Shown piece by piece: positions 1 to 9,007 of a stretch of DNA of 64,000 bases. This DNA is from Gammaproteobacteria bacterium. Its GTDB lineage: Bacteria; Pseudomonadota; Gammaproteobacteria; JAJFJF01. Numbering within the stretch: the first letter of the stretch is position 1; each line of letters starts with the position of its first letter. The translations under genes and the position numbers were made by a program. The notes under the pieces were generated by a model. The model made no database searches. It was given only the letters and a program-made list of their open reading frames with translations, and was not told the origin of the DNA. The DNA lies in the NCBI GenBank assembly GCA_021774255.1, contig JAJFJF010000024.1, positions 1 to 64,000 on the forward strand, read 5' to 3'.

Positions 1-17
1 AACGATTCTCGCGCTGA

Positions 18-1070
18 TTAGCGCCGCGTGAGAAACATCGCATCGCCATAACTGAAAAAACGATATTCGTGTGCAATCGCTTCTTCATAAGCTGCCATGA
101 TAGCTTGGTGCCCTGCAAAAGCAGACACCAGCATGAGTAAAGTAGACTCCGGTAAGTGGAAATTGGTTATCATGGCATCGACGCAACGAAATGGGCTGGC
201 TGCGCCTGAACAACCCGGGTAAATAAAAATATCCGTTTCACCTTGAAAGGGGTGTATCTGCGCTTTGTTTGCTGATAATTGCGCGGCCGTTTCAAGGCTA
301 CGCACCGCCGTCGTGCCCACCGCAATCACGCGGTTGCCGCGACGACGCACCGCGTTGATTTGCTCGCATACCGTATCAGAAACCGTGATGACTTCCGCAT
401 GCATTTGATGATCTTCAATTTGATCGACACGTACCGGCTGAAACGTGCCGGCCCCTACATGCAAGGTCACAAACGCTGTTTCAGCGCCATGTGCTTTGAC
501 AGCCACCAACAAGGCATCATCAAAATGTAAACCGGCGGTTGGCGCCGCGACCGAGCCCGACTCGCGCGCATACACAGTTTGATAGCGTTGTTTATCTAAC
601 GCCTCATCTTCACGCTTAATATAAGGCGGCAGGGGGATATGCCCTGCCTTTTCTAAATGCGCAAGCACATTGTCGGTGCCGTGAAAGGCCAATATAAAGA
701 GCGCGTCTTCGCGGCCAAGCACGGTCGCTTGCAACTCGCCTTCGAAATGCAAGGTTGCCCCTATTTTGGGCGATTTGCTGGCGCGCACATGCGCCAACAC
801 GTGTGTGTTGCTGAGTAGCCGCTCGACCAATATTTCAATGCGCCCACCACTTGCTTTTTGGCCATATAAACGCGCCGGAAACACCCGGGTATCGTTAAAG
901 ACAAGCAAGTCACCCGGCAAAAGCATGTCTGTGAGATCGGTCATCTTGCGGTGCTGGATAGCGCCTGTCTCACCCGATAGACACAGCAATCGGCTATCGC
1001 TGCGGCGTGCCGCCGGGTAGTGCGCAATTAAATGCTCGGGAAGTGAGTAAGAAAAATCAGATAGCTTCAT
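18..1070 (-). CDS. queA: S-adenosylmethionine:tRNA ribosyltransferase-isomerase QueA
   Basis: QueA transfers and rearranges the ribosyl group of S-adenosylmethionine onto preQ1-modified tRNA, giving epoxyqueuosine. The protein has the family landmarks in order: [11 protein letters not shown] near the N-terminus, [28 protein letters not shown] and [18 protein letters not shown] near the C-terminus. The length of about 350 residues is normal. I chose the ATG at 1070 because the family begins MKLSDF; an in-frame ATG at 1079 adds three residues, and neither start has a clear ribosome binding site. It is divergent from tgt, the other queuosine gene, with a tRNA-Leu gene between them. Very confident. 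Confidence 0.96.
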   Translation of the reverse strand: MKLSDFSYSLPEHLIAHYPAARRSDSRLLCLSGETGAIQHRKMTDLTDMLLPGDLLVFNDTRVFPARLYGQKASGGRIEILVERLLSNTHVLAHVRASKSPKIGATLHFEGELQATVLGREDALFILAFHGTDNVLAHLEKAGHIPLPPYIKREDEALDKQRYQTVYARESGSVAAPTAGLHFDDALLVAVKAHGAETAFVTLHVGAGTFQPVRVDQIEDHQMHAEVITVSDTVCEQINAVRRRGNRVIAVGTTAVRSLETAAQLSANKAQIHPFQGETDIFIYPGCSGAASPFRCVDAMITNFHLPESTLLMLVSAFAGHQAIMAAYEEAIAHEYRFFSYGDAMFLTRR

Positions 1071-1204
1071 AATGAGCATAGACTAACAGATAAGCGCCTT
1101 TGTGCAAGATGAGCGTTGCCACCAGAGCGCTCTCTCAAATAGTGGGTTTCCCATCAATGCCGTAAGGGTAGCCCTCCACCGCCGCTAGCTGCCCTCTTAA
1201 TAAG

Positions 1205-1257
1205 GTAGGGGTGGCCCCGAAGTGGCCGCCCGGGCAGCCACTTCGGGGCTGCCCTAC
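1205..1257. repeat. REP-like palindromic hairpin
   Basis: An inverted repeat: GCCCCGAAGTGGC (1214-1226) pairs perfectly with GCCACTTCGGGGC (1237-1249), flanked by GTAGGG (1205-1210) and CCCTAC (1252-1257). It lies in the 320-bp gap between queA and the tRNA gene. The GTAGGG/CCCTAC outer arms recur in the palindrome at 46084-46104, so this is probably a dispersed REP-like element rather than a terminator (no T tract). The rest of this gap shows no gene. Confidence 0.7.
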
Positions 1258-1346
1258 AAATAATATCTCCGCATACAGCAAGGAATGACCTACCTCCGTG
1301 CCAAGGAGGAAAAAATAAAAGTTATATTTATAACCCAATTGATGAC

Positions 1347-1374
1347 TTGATTGAACAGACGATCTGAGTATACT
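1347..1374 (+). promoter_or_regulatory. Sigma70-type promoter of tRNA-Leu
   Basis: A -35 box TTGATT (1347-1352), 16-bp spacer and -10 box TATACT (1369-1374) sit 15 bases before the tRNA 5' end. Assigned by position and match to consensus only. Confidence 0.5.
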
Positions 1375-1389
1375 GCTCACACACTTGCG

Positions 1390-1476
1390 GCCGGGGTGGC
1401 GAAATTGGTAGACGCGCCAGATTCAAAATCTGGTTCCTTTACGGGAGTGTCGGTTCGATTCCGACCCTCGGCACCA
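1390..1476 (+). tRNA. tRNA-Leu (anticodon CAA)
   Basis: An 87-base tRNA gene with the CCA end encoded. The acceptor stem pairs GCCGGGG with CCTCGGC (one G-U pair), the anticodon stem CCAGA/TCTGG holds the loop TTCAAAA with anticodon CAA, a long variable arm follows (class II, as expected for Leu), and the T arm contains GGTTCGATTCC. It reads the TTG codon. It sits between queA and tgt. Confidence 0.97.
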
Positions 1477-1518
1477 TATTCATATAAGCATTTATAAGCA
1501 CTTAAGCACTCACCCTCT

Positions 1519-2673
1519 GTGACGACCCATATTTTTAAAACCGACGTCATTAAAACGCACCCGCAGCACCCTGCCCGCGTGACGAAAATCACCACACCGC
1601 ATGGCGAAATCACTACGCCTGCATTTATGCCCGTGGGCACACGCGCCGTCGTCAATTGCATGACGCCGAGTGATTTAAGTGAGAGCGGCAGCCAAATTAT
1701 TCTCGGGGGCAATACCTATCATATGCTGTGCACACCGGGCATGGAAGTGATTGAACGCGCAGGTGGCATGCATCCTTTTATGAATTGGCATGGCCCCATG
1801 CTCACCGACAGCGGCGGCTTTCAGGTATTTAGCCTGTCTAAAAATAAAAAGCTTTGTAAGATTACAGAAGACGGCGCACGTTTTCGTCACCCGCATTCGG
1901 GAAAATGGATTGAGCTGACTCCACAAAGCTCCATTGAAGCGCAAAAAATCATTGGCGCGGATATCATCATGGCTTTTGACCAATGCACGCCCGAAGATCA
2001 AGATAAAGACAGCGTGTATAAAATCATGCAGCGCACACACCGCTGGCTCGATATTTCTAAGGCCCATCACTGCCGCCATCCCCACTCCGCTTACGGTGCG
2101 CCGCAAGCTTTGTTTGGGATCATTCAAGGCGGTTTTTTCCGCGACTTACGCGAGGAAAGCGCACACTATATCAACTCAGCCGAGCTGGATGGGATCGGTA
2201 TCGGTGGCGAAAGCATTGGCTTTGATATGGAAAAAACACTTACCATTCTTGAGTGGCTGCGCCCTTTACTGCCCGACAACAAAGCACGCTACACCATGGG
2301 CGTGGGTCTTTCGCCTCAAAACTTAATTGATGTGGTCAAAGCCGGTGTGGATATGTTTGACTGCGTGGCCCCCACGCGCAATGCCCGCCATGGTGCATTA
2401 TATTGCGGAAAGATCACACCCACAGATGATAATTGGATCAATTTTGAAAGCGACGAAGATCGCGGGCGCATTTTGATCAAAAAAAGTATTTACGCAAACG
2501 ACCATCAGCCCATTATGGAAGACTGCGACTGCAGCACCTGCAATCACTATACACGCGCTTACTTGCATCACTTATTTAAAGAAAACAGTGCCGCCTACAG
2601 CCGCCTGGCCTGCATCCACAACATTCATGTCATGCACAGTGTTTGCACGGCGATGCGAACGTGTATTCTATAA
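1519..2673 (+). CDS. tgt: tRNA-guanine transglycosylase (Tgt), variant substrate loop
   Basis: Exchanges guanine 34 of tRNA for preQ1 (or queuine). Visible: LTDSGGFQVFSL with the general-base Asp, MAFDQC with the substrate-binding Asp, FDCVAPTRNARHG with the nucleophilic Asp, and the zinc motif CDCSTC followed by CIHNIH. Length 384 is normal, but the tail after the zinc histidine is short. Odd: the loop that is usually GGLAVGE reads GGESIGF, so the usual Glu is Phe. The start is a GTG 43 bases after the tRNA. The secretion genes yajC-secD-secF that often follow tgt are absent; a terminator comes right after. Family assignment is firm, exact substrate less so. Confidence 0.94.
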   Translation: MTTHIFKTDVIKTHPQHPARVTKITTPHGEITTPAFMPVGTRAVVNCMTPSDLSESGSQIILGGNTYHMLCTPGMEVIERAGGMHPFMNWHGPMLTDSGGFQVFSLSKNKKLCKITEDGARFRHPHSGKWIELTPQSSIEAQKIIGADIIMAFDQCTPEDQDKDSVYKIMQRTHRWLDISKAHHCRHPHSAYGAPQALFGIIQGGFFRDLREESAHYINSAELDGIGIGGESIGFDMEKTLTILEWLRPLLPDNKARYTMGVGLSPQNLIDVVKAGVDMFDCVAPTRNARHGALYCGKITPTDDNWINFESDEDRGRILIKKSIYANDHQPIMEDCDCSTCNHYTRAYLHHLFKENSAAYSRLACIHNIHVMHSVCTAMRTCIL

Positions 2674-2678
2674 AAAAA

Positions 2679-2712
2679 CCCGCTTGTTATTTGCACAACA
2701 AGCGGGGATTTT
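2679..2712. terminator. Rho-independent terminator after tgt
   Basis: A perfect 10-bp stem CCCGCTTGTT (2679-2688) / AACAAGCGGG (2697-2706) with an 8-base loop, followed by GATTTTGTT. An A tract precedes it, so it can also serve the convergent beta-helix gene ending at 2753. Confidence 0.85.
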
Positions 2713-2752
2713 GTTGGGATACACTATCCCGAGCGAGCAGTGTGACTGCCGA

Positions 2753-5065
2753 TTAACTTGGGCAACCCAGCAACAAACCCGCAGTATTTAAGTTAAGCCC
2801 CCACATATTGCTACCACAGTCAACATTATCATCCTGGAAGTCACGGTCTTGATTCAAGCGTGCCACATTGAATGTAATGCGGTTCATCTCATTTATAGAG
2901 TCTGTGATATGCACACCATGCCGCGTGTTAAAAGACGCTTTGCTAAAACGGAGCTTGCTTTGACTCACAATACCTAAGAAAGAGATCCCATCTGCTAACA
3001 CACCCTCCTTGAAATTACCGTTGTGTCTTGTTATGAGGTGTGAGATATCAGCATTAATTAATTCAAAAAATACAATACCGGCTTCTCCTCCGAAACCCAC
3101 ATCTTCTTTTCTATTATGGTTAGCGATCAAACGGCGAATGGTTGTGTTGACTTCTTCTGCTAGCCCCAAAATAGTTCCTATAATGATCCCTTCTGCTGCG
3201 TTACTGTTAGCAATTAAGTCAGTAATAGTGGTCTCTGTTCTACCCACTTGGTTAAAAATACCACCGATGCTGATGCCTGCTCCATCATTACCCTTAGCAA
3301 TAAGGCGTTTGATATTAGACCTTACATCCCCCGAAGAGATCGTACTAGCAGAAAAAATATCTTGAATCATAATACCTAGTTGATCACCATTACGATTCGC
3401 AATAATATGATCAATATTGGCTGTTATATTACCTGTGTTGTCAGCGTTAGAAATGATATTTTGAATAGCAACCCCTCTTTCCCCATTGCGATTAGCAATA
3501 AAATGATGGAGATTGGCTTTTATATCACCTGTTTTGCCATTTGCGGCAATAGATTGAATATTAGAAATATCAATCCCCCAGGCGCTCATCGCATCATGTT
3601 GATTAGCGATCAGGTGATGAATGTTGACTTTTAAATTAGCTGCCTCAGGCTCACTTGGGGCAGTTGTTTGGATATTATGGATGCGGATCCCTCTGTCACC
3701 TTCATTTGCAATAGCTACAAAATGATGCAAGTTGGCTTTTAAATTACCTACAAAGGGAGATCCAAGCTGAATAGTGTCGATATCAATCCCAAAGTTGGCA
3801 TTGCGATTAGCCACGAGATAATCAATATCTACTTTCACCTGTGGGGCCCACCAAGAAGTATCTAGATCAGCAAGTGCTTCAGTTTTGTTAAAAGGTAGCG
3901 AAACATCACTCTCTTCCGAACCAAATGCACCAATATTAAAACCAATAAAACCCATCTTAATCCCTGTGCCACCATTGCGATTAGCCACAAGATGACGTAT
4001 CTTGGTGTTTACCTGACCTGTTCCATCAACAAAATTATTAGCGAAAATAAGGCCCATTAAAATACCTTCATTTCCATTTCCATTCGCAATAATATGATCT
4101 ATTTTAACACTCAGGTCACCTGCTGATATAATAGCACCAACATTGACCCCTTCTAATGTATTCTCGTTTGCAATAATATGGTGAATATGGGTGGCAACAT
4201 TTTTCCCTGAAGCCTCTGTACCAAAACTCACACCTGTTTCGTTATCATTAGTAATGATATAGGAAAATTTATTACCTTTGATTTCTTCAGCGAATGTTTC
4301 AACCTTGACACCAAAATCATTTTCCTTAGCAATAATATGGCTCAAGCGATTATGCTTGATCTCCGTGACATCATTATCGGCTAAGAAGGAAACACCTGCC
4401 CCACCATTAGGCATTCCATTGGGTGCCCCATTGTTATCAGCTTTAATAAATTGGATGCGATTGAATTTAATAGGCTCAAACGCAGCATCATCTTCTTGAA
4501 GACGCAGGCCGTCATTTACGTTATCACTGACGGTCACGTGCTTCACGGTATTAAAGCTGCCTTTTGCAACAATACCGTCTCCGAAACCAGAAACCGTTGC
4601 ACCAAAACCACCAATCAGGGCAGCAGGACCTTCTAACTGAATACCGGCTCCCATATTGGTATTACCCAGCGCTGTCACAGAATTGCCCCGCATAAATAAT
4701 ACTGCGCCATTACGCAAGGTAATACCCGGCGCAGCTTTATCATCACACGATAAATTCGTTTCTAGAAAGTGACAGCCGCCATCTAGATCAATTGTCACTG
4801 CCAAACACGTATTTGGTACAGGATCACAAAAAGGGCCCATTTGCGCCATCTCTTCAGCTAAATCGGCTTCCCATAATACAGGGTCTACAATGTCTGCTTC
4901 GACCTGTGCTTCGAATTCAGCGGATAAGGTTTCTGAATGATTATCCCAATCAAACAGTTCATCGCTAACAGAATGTGCTAGCGTCTCGCTTAAAGAGGCG
5001 CCACTGGCGGTGATACTAAAGCTGATTGCAATAGCAGTTGTTAATAATTTAGCAATAAAATTCAT
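2753..5065 (-). CDS. Secreted right-handed beta-helix repeat protein
   Basis: A 770-residue exported protein. The ATG at 5065 has a strong ribosome binding site (GGGAGA, 7 bases upstream) and starts a typical signal peptide ending at SITASGA; an upstream in-frame ATG at 5104 is less likely. After an acidic segment and a CDPVPNTCLAVTIDLDGGC region, the body has at least eleven repeats of about 40 residues built on [IL]xH[IL][IV]AN(R/G)NGxxGIxI, for example HIIANGNGNEGILMG and HFIANRNGERGVAIQNI. This fits a long parallel beta-helix of the pectate-lyase/adhesin fold; no catalytic residues are recognised. Surface or secreted role is inferred. It is monocistronic and convergent with tgt. Confidence 0.8.
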   Translation of the reverse strand: MNFIAKLLTTAIAISFSITASGASLSETLAHSVSDELFDWDNHSETLSAEFEAQVEADIVDPVLWEADLAEEMAQMGPFCDPVPNTCLAVTIDLDGGCHFLETNLSCDDKAAPGITLRNGAVLFMRGNSVTALGNTNMGAGIQLEGPAALIGGFGATVSGFGDGIVAKGSFNTVKHVTVSDNVNDGLRLQEDDAAFEPIKFNRIQFIKADNNGAPNGMPNGGAGVSFLADNDVTEIKHNRLSHIIAKENDFGVKVETFAEEIKGNKFSYIITNDNETGVSFGTEASGKNVATHIHHIIANENTLEGVNVGAIISAGDLSVKIDHIIANGNGNEGILMGLIFANNFVDGTGQVNTKIRHLVANRNGGTGIKMGFIGFNIGAFGSEESDVSLPFNKTEALADLDTSWWAPQVKVDIDYLVANRNANFGIDIDTIQLGSPFVGNLKANLHHFVAIANEGDRGIRIHNIQTTAPSEPEAANLKVNIHHLIANQHDAMSAWGIDISNIQSIAANGKTGDIKANLHHFIANRNGERGVAIQNIISNADNTGNITANIDHIIANRNGDQLGIMIQDIFSASTISSGDVRSNIKRLIAKGNDGAGISIGGIFNQVGRTETTITDLIANSNAAEGIIIGTILGLAEEVNTTIRRLIANHNRKEDVGFGGEAGIVFFELINADISHLITRHNGNFKEGVLADGISFLGIVSQSKLRFSKASFNTRHGVHITDSINEMNRITFNVARLNQDRDFQDDNVDCGSNMWGLNLNTAGLLLGCPS

Positions 5066-5205
5066 TTTCGCTCTCCCTGCGATTATTTGTTTGTTGTTTC
5101 TCATCCCTGATGAGGCCTAGTCCATTAGGCACTCTCTATAGGATAGTTGATTTTCAAAGAAATGCGAATAAGGAGTGGGGGGATAATTACTTTAATAACA
5201 ATCAG

Positions 5206-6291
5206 TTAACTGCTTGCCGGGTCTAGCATTGACAACAGTGTTTCCTGTTTTGTATTTTCTTCAATATACGCTTTGCCAATTGCCTTGAGCAGTATTAGCC
5301 GCAACTTGCCGCCTTGTACTTTTTTATCTCGCTGCATGGCAGCCACTAATTGCTCTGAAGAAATGTCTTGCGGTATTGCAATGGGAAGATCGGCGCGTTT
5401 GATGAGGGCTTCGATGCGTTGTTTGTCTGTGTCAGGTAACCCAGCAACGCGCATGGAAAGATCAGCAGCCAACACCAGCCCGGCGGCGACGGCTTCGCCA
5501 TGCAACCATTGTTTATATTCTTGTATTGTTTCGATAGCATGGCCAAAGGTGTGGCCTAAGTTGAGTAGCGCACGGACGCCCGCTTCTTTTTCATCTTGTG
5601 CAACGATATCGGCTTTGATGGCACAACAGCGCGCAATGGCGTGACTTAATGCTTTTTGATCGCCATCGCGTAATTTGTTGATATTTTCTTCCAGCCACAC
5701 AAAAAAATCAGCGTCGGCAATTAAGGCGGTTTTAATGACTTCGGCCAGGCCCGCTTTTAATTCACGCGCAGGCAAGGTGGTTAATACCTCTGTATCAATC
5801 ACCACAACTTGCGGCTGATAAAAAGCGCCAATCATGTTTTTGCCCAAGGGATGATTCACAGCGGTTTTACCGCCCACGGAAGCATCGACTTGTGCTAAAA
5901 GGGTTGTGGGCACTTGAATAAAATTCACGCCACGTTGATAGCACGCCGCCGCAAAACCCGTCATGTCACCAATCACCCCGCCGCCTAACGCGATTAATGT
6001 CGTATCACGGTGATGATTTTTTGCTAATAAGGTATCAAAAATTTGATTGAGTGTGGTTAGGTTTTTATATGCCTCACCATCAGGCAAAATAAGGGTATCC
6101 AGTTCATAATCTGATAACGTTTTTTTAAGCGGCTCAAGGTACAGCGGCGCAACGGTTTCATTACTCACTAACAGCACTTGCTCACTATGAATATAAGGCG
6201 CAAAGCTGGATAACTGTGATAATAAACCTTGGCCTATTAAAATGGGGTAGCTTTCTGCCGGCAACTTGACGGTTAACGTTTGCATGGTCAT
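5206..6291 (-). CDS. aroB: 3-dehydroquinate synthase
   Basis: Second step of the shikimate pathway: converts DAHP to 3-dehydroquinate using NAD and a divalent metal. The NAD-binding GGGVIGDMTGFAAA, the substrate segment VGGKTAVNHPLGKN, and metal ligands in LAEVIKT, LNLGHTFGHAIE and WLHGEAVAAG are present. Length 361 is normal. Its ATG overlaps the aroK stop by four bases, so the two are translationally coupled. Gene order pilQ-aroK-aroB is typical of gammaproteobacteria. Confidence 0.97.
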   Translation of the reverse strand: MTMQTLTVKLPAESYPILIGQGLLSQLSSFAPYIHSEQVLLVSNETVAPLYLEPLKKTLSDYELDTLILPDGEAYKNLTTLNQIFDTLLAKNHHRDTTLIALGGGVIGDMTGFAAACYQRGVNFIQVPTTLLAQVDASVGGKTAVNHPLGKNMIGAFYQPQVVVIDTEVLTTLPARELKAGLAEVIKTALIADADFFVWLEENINKLRDGDQKALSHAIARCCAIKADIVAQDEKEAGVRALLNLGHTFGHAIETIQEYKQWLHGEAVAAGLVLAADLSMRVAGLPDTDKQRIEALIKRADLPIAIPQDISSEQLVAAMQRDKKVQGGKLRLILLKAIGKAYIEENTKQETLLSMLDPASS

Positions 6292-6812
6292 GCTGTCATG
6301 GTCTCAATGTGTTGAATGATCTCTGCTAAAATATCGCGAATAGGGTGCGAACTGGTATCAATCACTTTATCTGCTAGTGCTTGATATAACGGCTCTCGAA
6401 CAGCCAAAATCGTCTCTAATGCTTCGCGCCGATTGTTTTGCTTGAGTAGCGGGCGGTGCTTGCTCTTTTCTGTACGTGACAGTAAATGCGCTAGATCAGC
6501 TTTCAGGTAAATCACGATACCGCGACTGGCCAGACGTGCACGATTATTTTCATTGAGTATGGCCCCCCCCCCTGTTGATAATACAATGCCTTCCAGCTGC
6601 GTTAAATTTTCAAGCATTTTGGCTTCGCGAGTGCGAAAACCTGCCTCGCCTTCTACATCCATTATCCAAGGGATGTCTGCGCCAGCATTGGCTTCTATTT
6701 TGTGATCGAGATCGTAAAAATCAAGACCAAAATGAGCTGCTAACTGCCGACCGATTGTCGTTTTGCCTACCCCTGGCGGGCCGACCAAAAAAATATTGGT
6801 TTTTTTGCGCAT
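6288..6812 (-). CDS. aroK: Shikimate kinase
   Basis: Phosphorylates shikimate at the 3-hydroxyl. The 174-residue protein has the P-loop GPPGVGKTT, the shikimate-binding FYDLDHKIE and GEAGFRTREAKML, STGGGAI, and the lid RTEKSKHRPLL. I chose the ATG at 6812 because it gives the usual family N-terminus (MRKKTNIFLVG); longer in-frame versions run back into pilQ. No good ribosome binding site is visible; the start codon lies in the palindrome TTTTGCGTATGCGCAAAA. Upstream of aroB in one operon. Confidence 0.95.
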   Translation of the reverse strand: MRKKTNIFLVGPPGVGKTTIGRQLAAHFGLDFYDLDHKIEANAGADIPWIMDVEGEAGFRTREAKMLENLTQLEGIVLSTGGGAILNENNRARLASRGIVIYLKADLAHLLSRTEKSKHRPLLKQNNRREALETILAVREPLYQALADKVIDTSSHPIRDILAEIIQHIETMTA

Positions 6813-6879
6813 ACGCAAAATTATACCGCATAATCCAGGCAAAGACATGTTATGCTGAGTGAAGACGAACAGCTGTGAG

Positions 6880-8157
6880 CTACTTTGACGGTTCCAATGG
6901 CAATATCGTCGGGCGAACAAAAATCAATAATTGGTCACGGCTGCTGATACTCGATTCACTGCGAAACAACCAACCTATCCAAGGTAATTGCCACAGTACC
7001 GGCACGCGTTGTATTTTACTCACTTGATTTTGTTTATAGATCCCGCCTAATACGATTGTTTGGCCATCTTCCACTAATACTTGCGTTTTTAACTCTTTGG
7101 TCGAAATGGCTGGTACGTCTTTAACGGTGATTTCACTGACCGAGTCTTGATTGACGAGTAAGTCCATGATGATGCGCCCTTCTGGTGTGATCTGAGGCGT
7201 GACTTGTAAGCGCAACACGGCCTTTTTAAAGGCGACATTGGTTGCACCGCTTGCTGTTTGCTCTTCAAAAGGCAGCTCTTCCCCCTGCTCAATATAGGCT
7301 TCTTGCTGATTGGCTGTGATCAGTCGCGGGCTGGCAATCACTTTAGCGTGATCTTCGACTTCTAAGGCCGATAGCTCAAGATCGAGGAGAATATTGCCTG
7401 GCAATTTTGCCAATGAAAAACCCATACTGGGCCCACTCACACCAAAATCCACATTCAGGCGATCGCTTAAATCGCTTTTACCTGTTTCGCGTAAGCTACT
7501 GGCACCTTCTAGGCTTCCTGAGACACCTTTATCATGACTGATCCCAAAGCGCACCCCCAAATCGCGATCAAACCCATCTCGCAACTCCACAATGCGTGCG
7601 TCAATCAGCACTTGCTGCACCGGCACATCCAGGCGCTCAATTAAAGCCTTTATTTCAGTTACTTTTTGAGAGGTGTCTTGTAGCAGCAAGGTGTTGGTAC
7701 GACTATCCAGACTGATATTGCCTCTGGCAGACAACAATGAATTATCTTTAGCCTTAATAAGCGCAGCTAACTCAGCGGCCTTTGCATAATTGATCTGGAT
7801 ATATTCTGAGTGGAGCGGCACCAGCTCCGCCACATCTTGGGAGGCTTGTAGGCTATCGCGTTCGTAAGCTAAAATCTCTTCCAGTGGTGCCACCCAAATA
7901 ATATTATCTTCCTCACGCGCCGCTAAATACTGACTTTTTAAAATAGCATCAAAAATTTGCTGCCAGGTGAGCTCCTGAACATTGAGTGTCATACTGCCCT
8001 GTACGTTTTCGCTGACAATAATATTATCATCGCTAAATTCTGATAACCATTGTAGCGCGGCGCTGACTTCAATATCATGTACGTTGAGTGATAAGCGTTC
8101 TTCAGCAAATGACGTGCTGAGCATCAATATTAAAGCTGCTGCCAATACACGCACCAT
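6880..8157 (-). CDS. pilQ: Type IV pilus secretin PilQ, short form
   Basis: Forms the outer membrane pore for type IV pili. A signal peptide (ending STSFA) is followed by an STN/secretin N0-like domain (about 20-95), a secretin N1-type domain with the NTLLLQDTS motif (about 115-175), and the secretin barrel domain (about 180-420) ending in the signature VPVLWQLPWIGWLF and LLIFVRPTI. At 425 residues it is much shorter than the usual 600-750 because the N-terminal peptidoglycan-binding AMIN domains are missing. The ATG overlaps the upstream stop by four bases. Identity as a pilus secretin rests partly on context. Confidence 0.92.
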   Translation of the reverse strand: MVRVLAAALILMLSTSFAEERLSLNVHDIEVSAALQWLSEFSDDNIIVSENVQGSMTLNVQELTWQQIFDAILKSQYLAAREEDNIIWVAPLEEILAYERDSLQASQDVAELVPLHSEYIQINYAKAAELAALIKAKDNSLLSARGNISLDSRTNTLLLQDTSQKVTEIKALIERLDVPVQQVLIDARIVELRDGFDRDLGVRFGISHDKGVSGSLEGASSLRETGKSDLSDRLNVDFGVSGPSMGFSLAKLPGNILLDLELSALEVEDHAKVIASPRLITANQQEAYIEQGEELPFEEQTASGATNVAFKKAVLRLQVTPQITPEGRIIMDLLVNQDSVSEITVKDVPAISTKELKTQVLVEDGQTIVLGGIYKQNQVSKIQRVPVLWQLPWIGWLFRSESSISSRDQLLIFVRPTILPLEPSK

Positions 8158-8987
8158 CAGTCGTGGCTCTCCACTAAAGACAAGGTGGTTATTTTATGCT
8201 GTGCCCGCCCATAAGCATCAAATACTGCATAATCCAAGGTAATACTGTCATTATCTAATGCCACTATTTGTGCTTCTTCTTTGCCGATAATATCATTTGC
8301 CGTCACACAATAGAGGTCGTCATCCGCTGTGCCCAAGAAGCCCCACCTTTTGTTTACCTGCAACAAACTGCCTTTTAAATAAATTTGCTCAATTGAGTGC
8401 TCAGCCAGTGGCCAGCGGCGTAATTCTGTTTTTTGGTTTTTTAACAAGAAGGGATCGTAAAATTTGTTGTCAGTATATTGCTTATTTTCTTTTGAGAAGT
8501 TTTCAACAAGATGATACGGGATCATCTCTATATTGATCTGCAGGGTACTCTTTGACAGCAAAGCAACTTGCCATTTCTCAATAGCAATACAGCAAGGCAA
8601 GCGCCTTAGCAAGGCGACCAGTGCTTGGTAGTCGCCGAGGGCGGCAATATTTAACAATGCGTCTGAACGATTTATTTCAAGTAGCGCCAAGCCAGATAAT
8701 GAGATGGCAGTTGATATGATATCAAGCCAATCAGCCTCATCACTGCTGTTATTTCCAGCAAGCACCTCACTCGCATCCAACGCTATTTCCTCTAACTTGC
8801 GCTGTTGCTCGATCATTTTTTGTTTAATAGCAACATGTGTTCTTTCTAGTTGCTGGAGTTGCTGCACTCGCTCACGCACAAACATCTGATAAGAAAGCAT
8901 AGCAACAACAATGGCACATAATAACAAGATGATTGCTTTAATATGAAAGGGCCATCTATGGAGATTATCAAAATTTAACTCAATCAT
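8157..8987 (-). CDS. PilO-PilP fusion protein of type IV pilus assembly
   Basis: One 276-residue protein seems to combine two inner membrane alignment proteins. Residues 1-170 look like PilO: a short cytoplasmic N-terminus, one membrane helix (about 17-36), coiled coil (about 38-75) and a ferredoxin-like domain. Residues 180-276 look like PilP: YDPF, then SIEQIYLKGSL, WGFLGTADDDLYCVTAND and a beta-rich end with DSITLDYAVFDAYG. PilP is normally a separate lipoprotein; its signal peptide and lipid-bearing Cys are absent, so the PilP domain would be anchored through the PilO helix. It lies between pilN and pilQ, where pilO and pilP belong. No stop lies between the two parts. Confidence 0.8.
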   Translation of the reverse strand: MIELNFDNLHRWPFHIKAIILLLCAIVVAMLSYQMFVRERVQQLQQLERTHVAIKQKMIEQQRKLEEIALDASEVLAGNNSSDEADWLDIISTAISLSGLALLEINRSDALLNIAALGDYQALVALLRRLPCCIAIEKWQVALLSKSTLQINIEMIPYHLVENFSKENKQYTDNKFYDPFLLKNQKTELRRWPLAEHSIEQIYLKGSLLQVNKRWGFLGTADDDLYCVTANDIIGKEEAQIVALDNDSITLDYAVFDAYGRAQHKITTLSLVESHD

Positions 8988-9007
8988 ATTATATTGTTAA
9001 CTCAATG

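Noticed and set aside
1135-1380. Frame of 81 codons in the queA-tRNA gap
   Set aside because: It spans the REP-like palindrome and the tRNA promoter region and has no recognisable sequence.
5105-5205. Possible GTTAC-class motif upstream of the beta-helix gene (CTATCCTATAGAGAG)
   Set aside because: Only the downstream half is vaguely similar; the AAACTTAC half and the GTTAC itself are missing.
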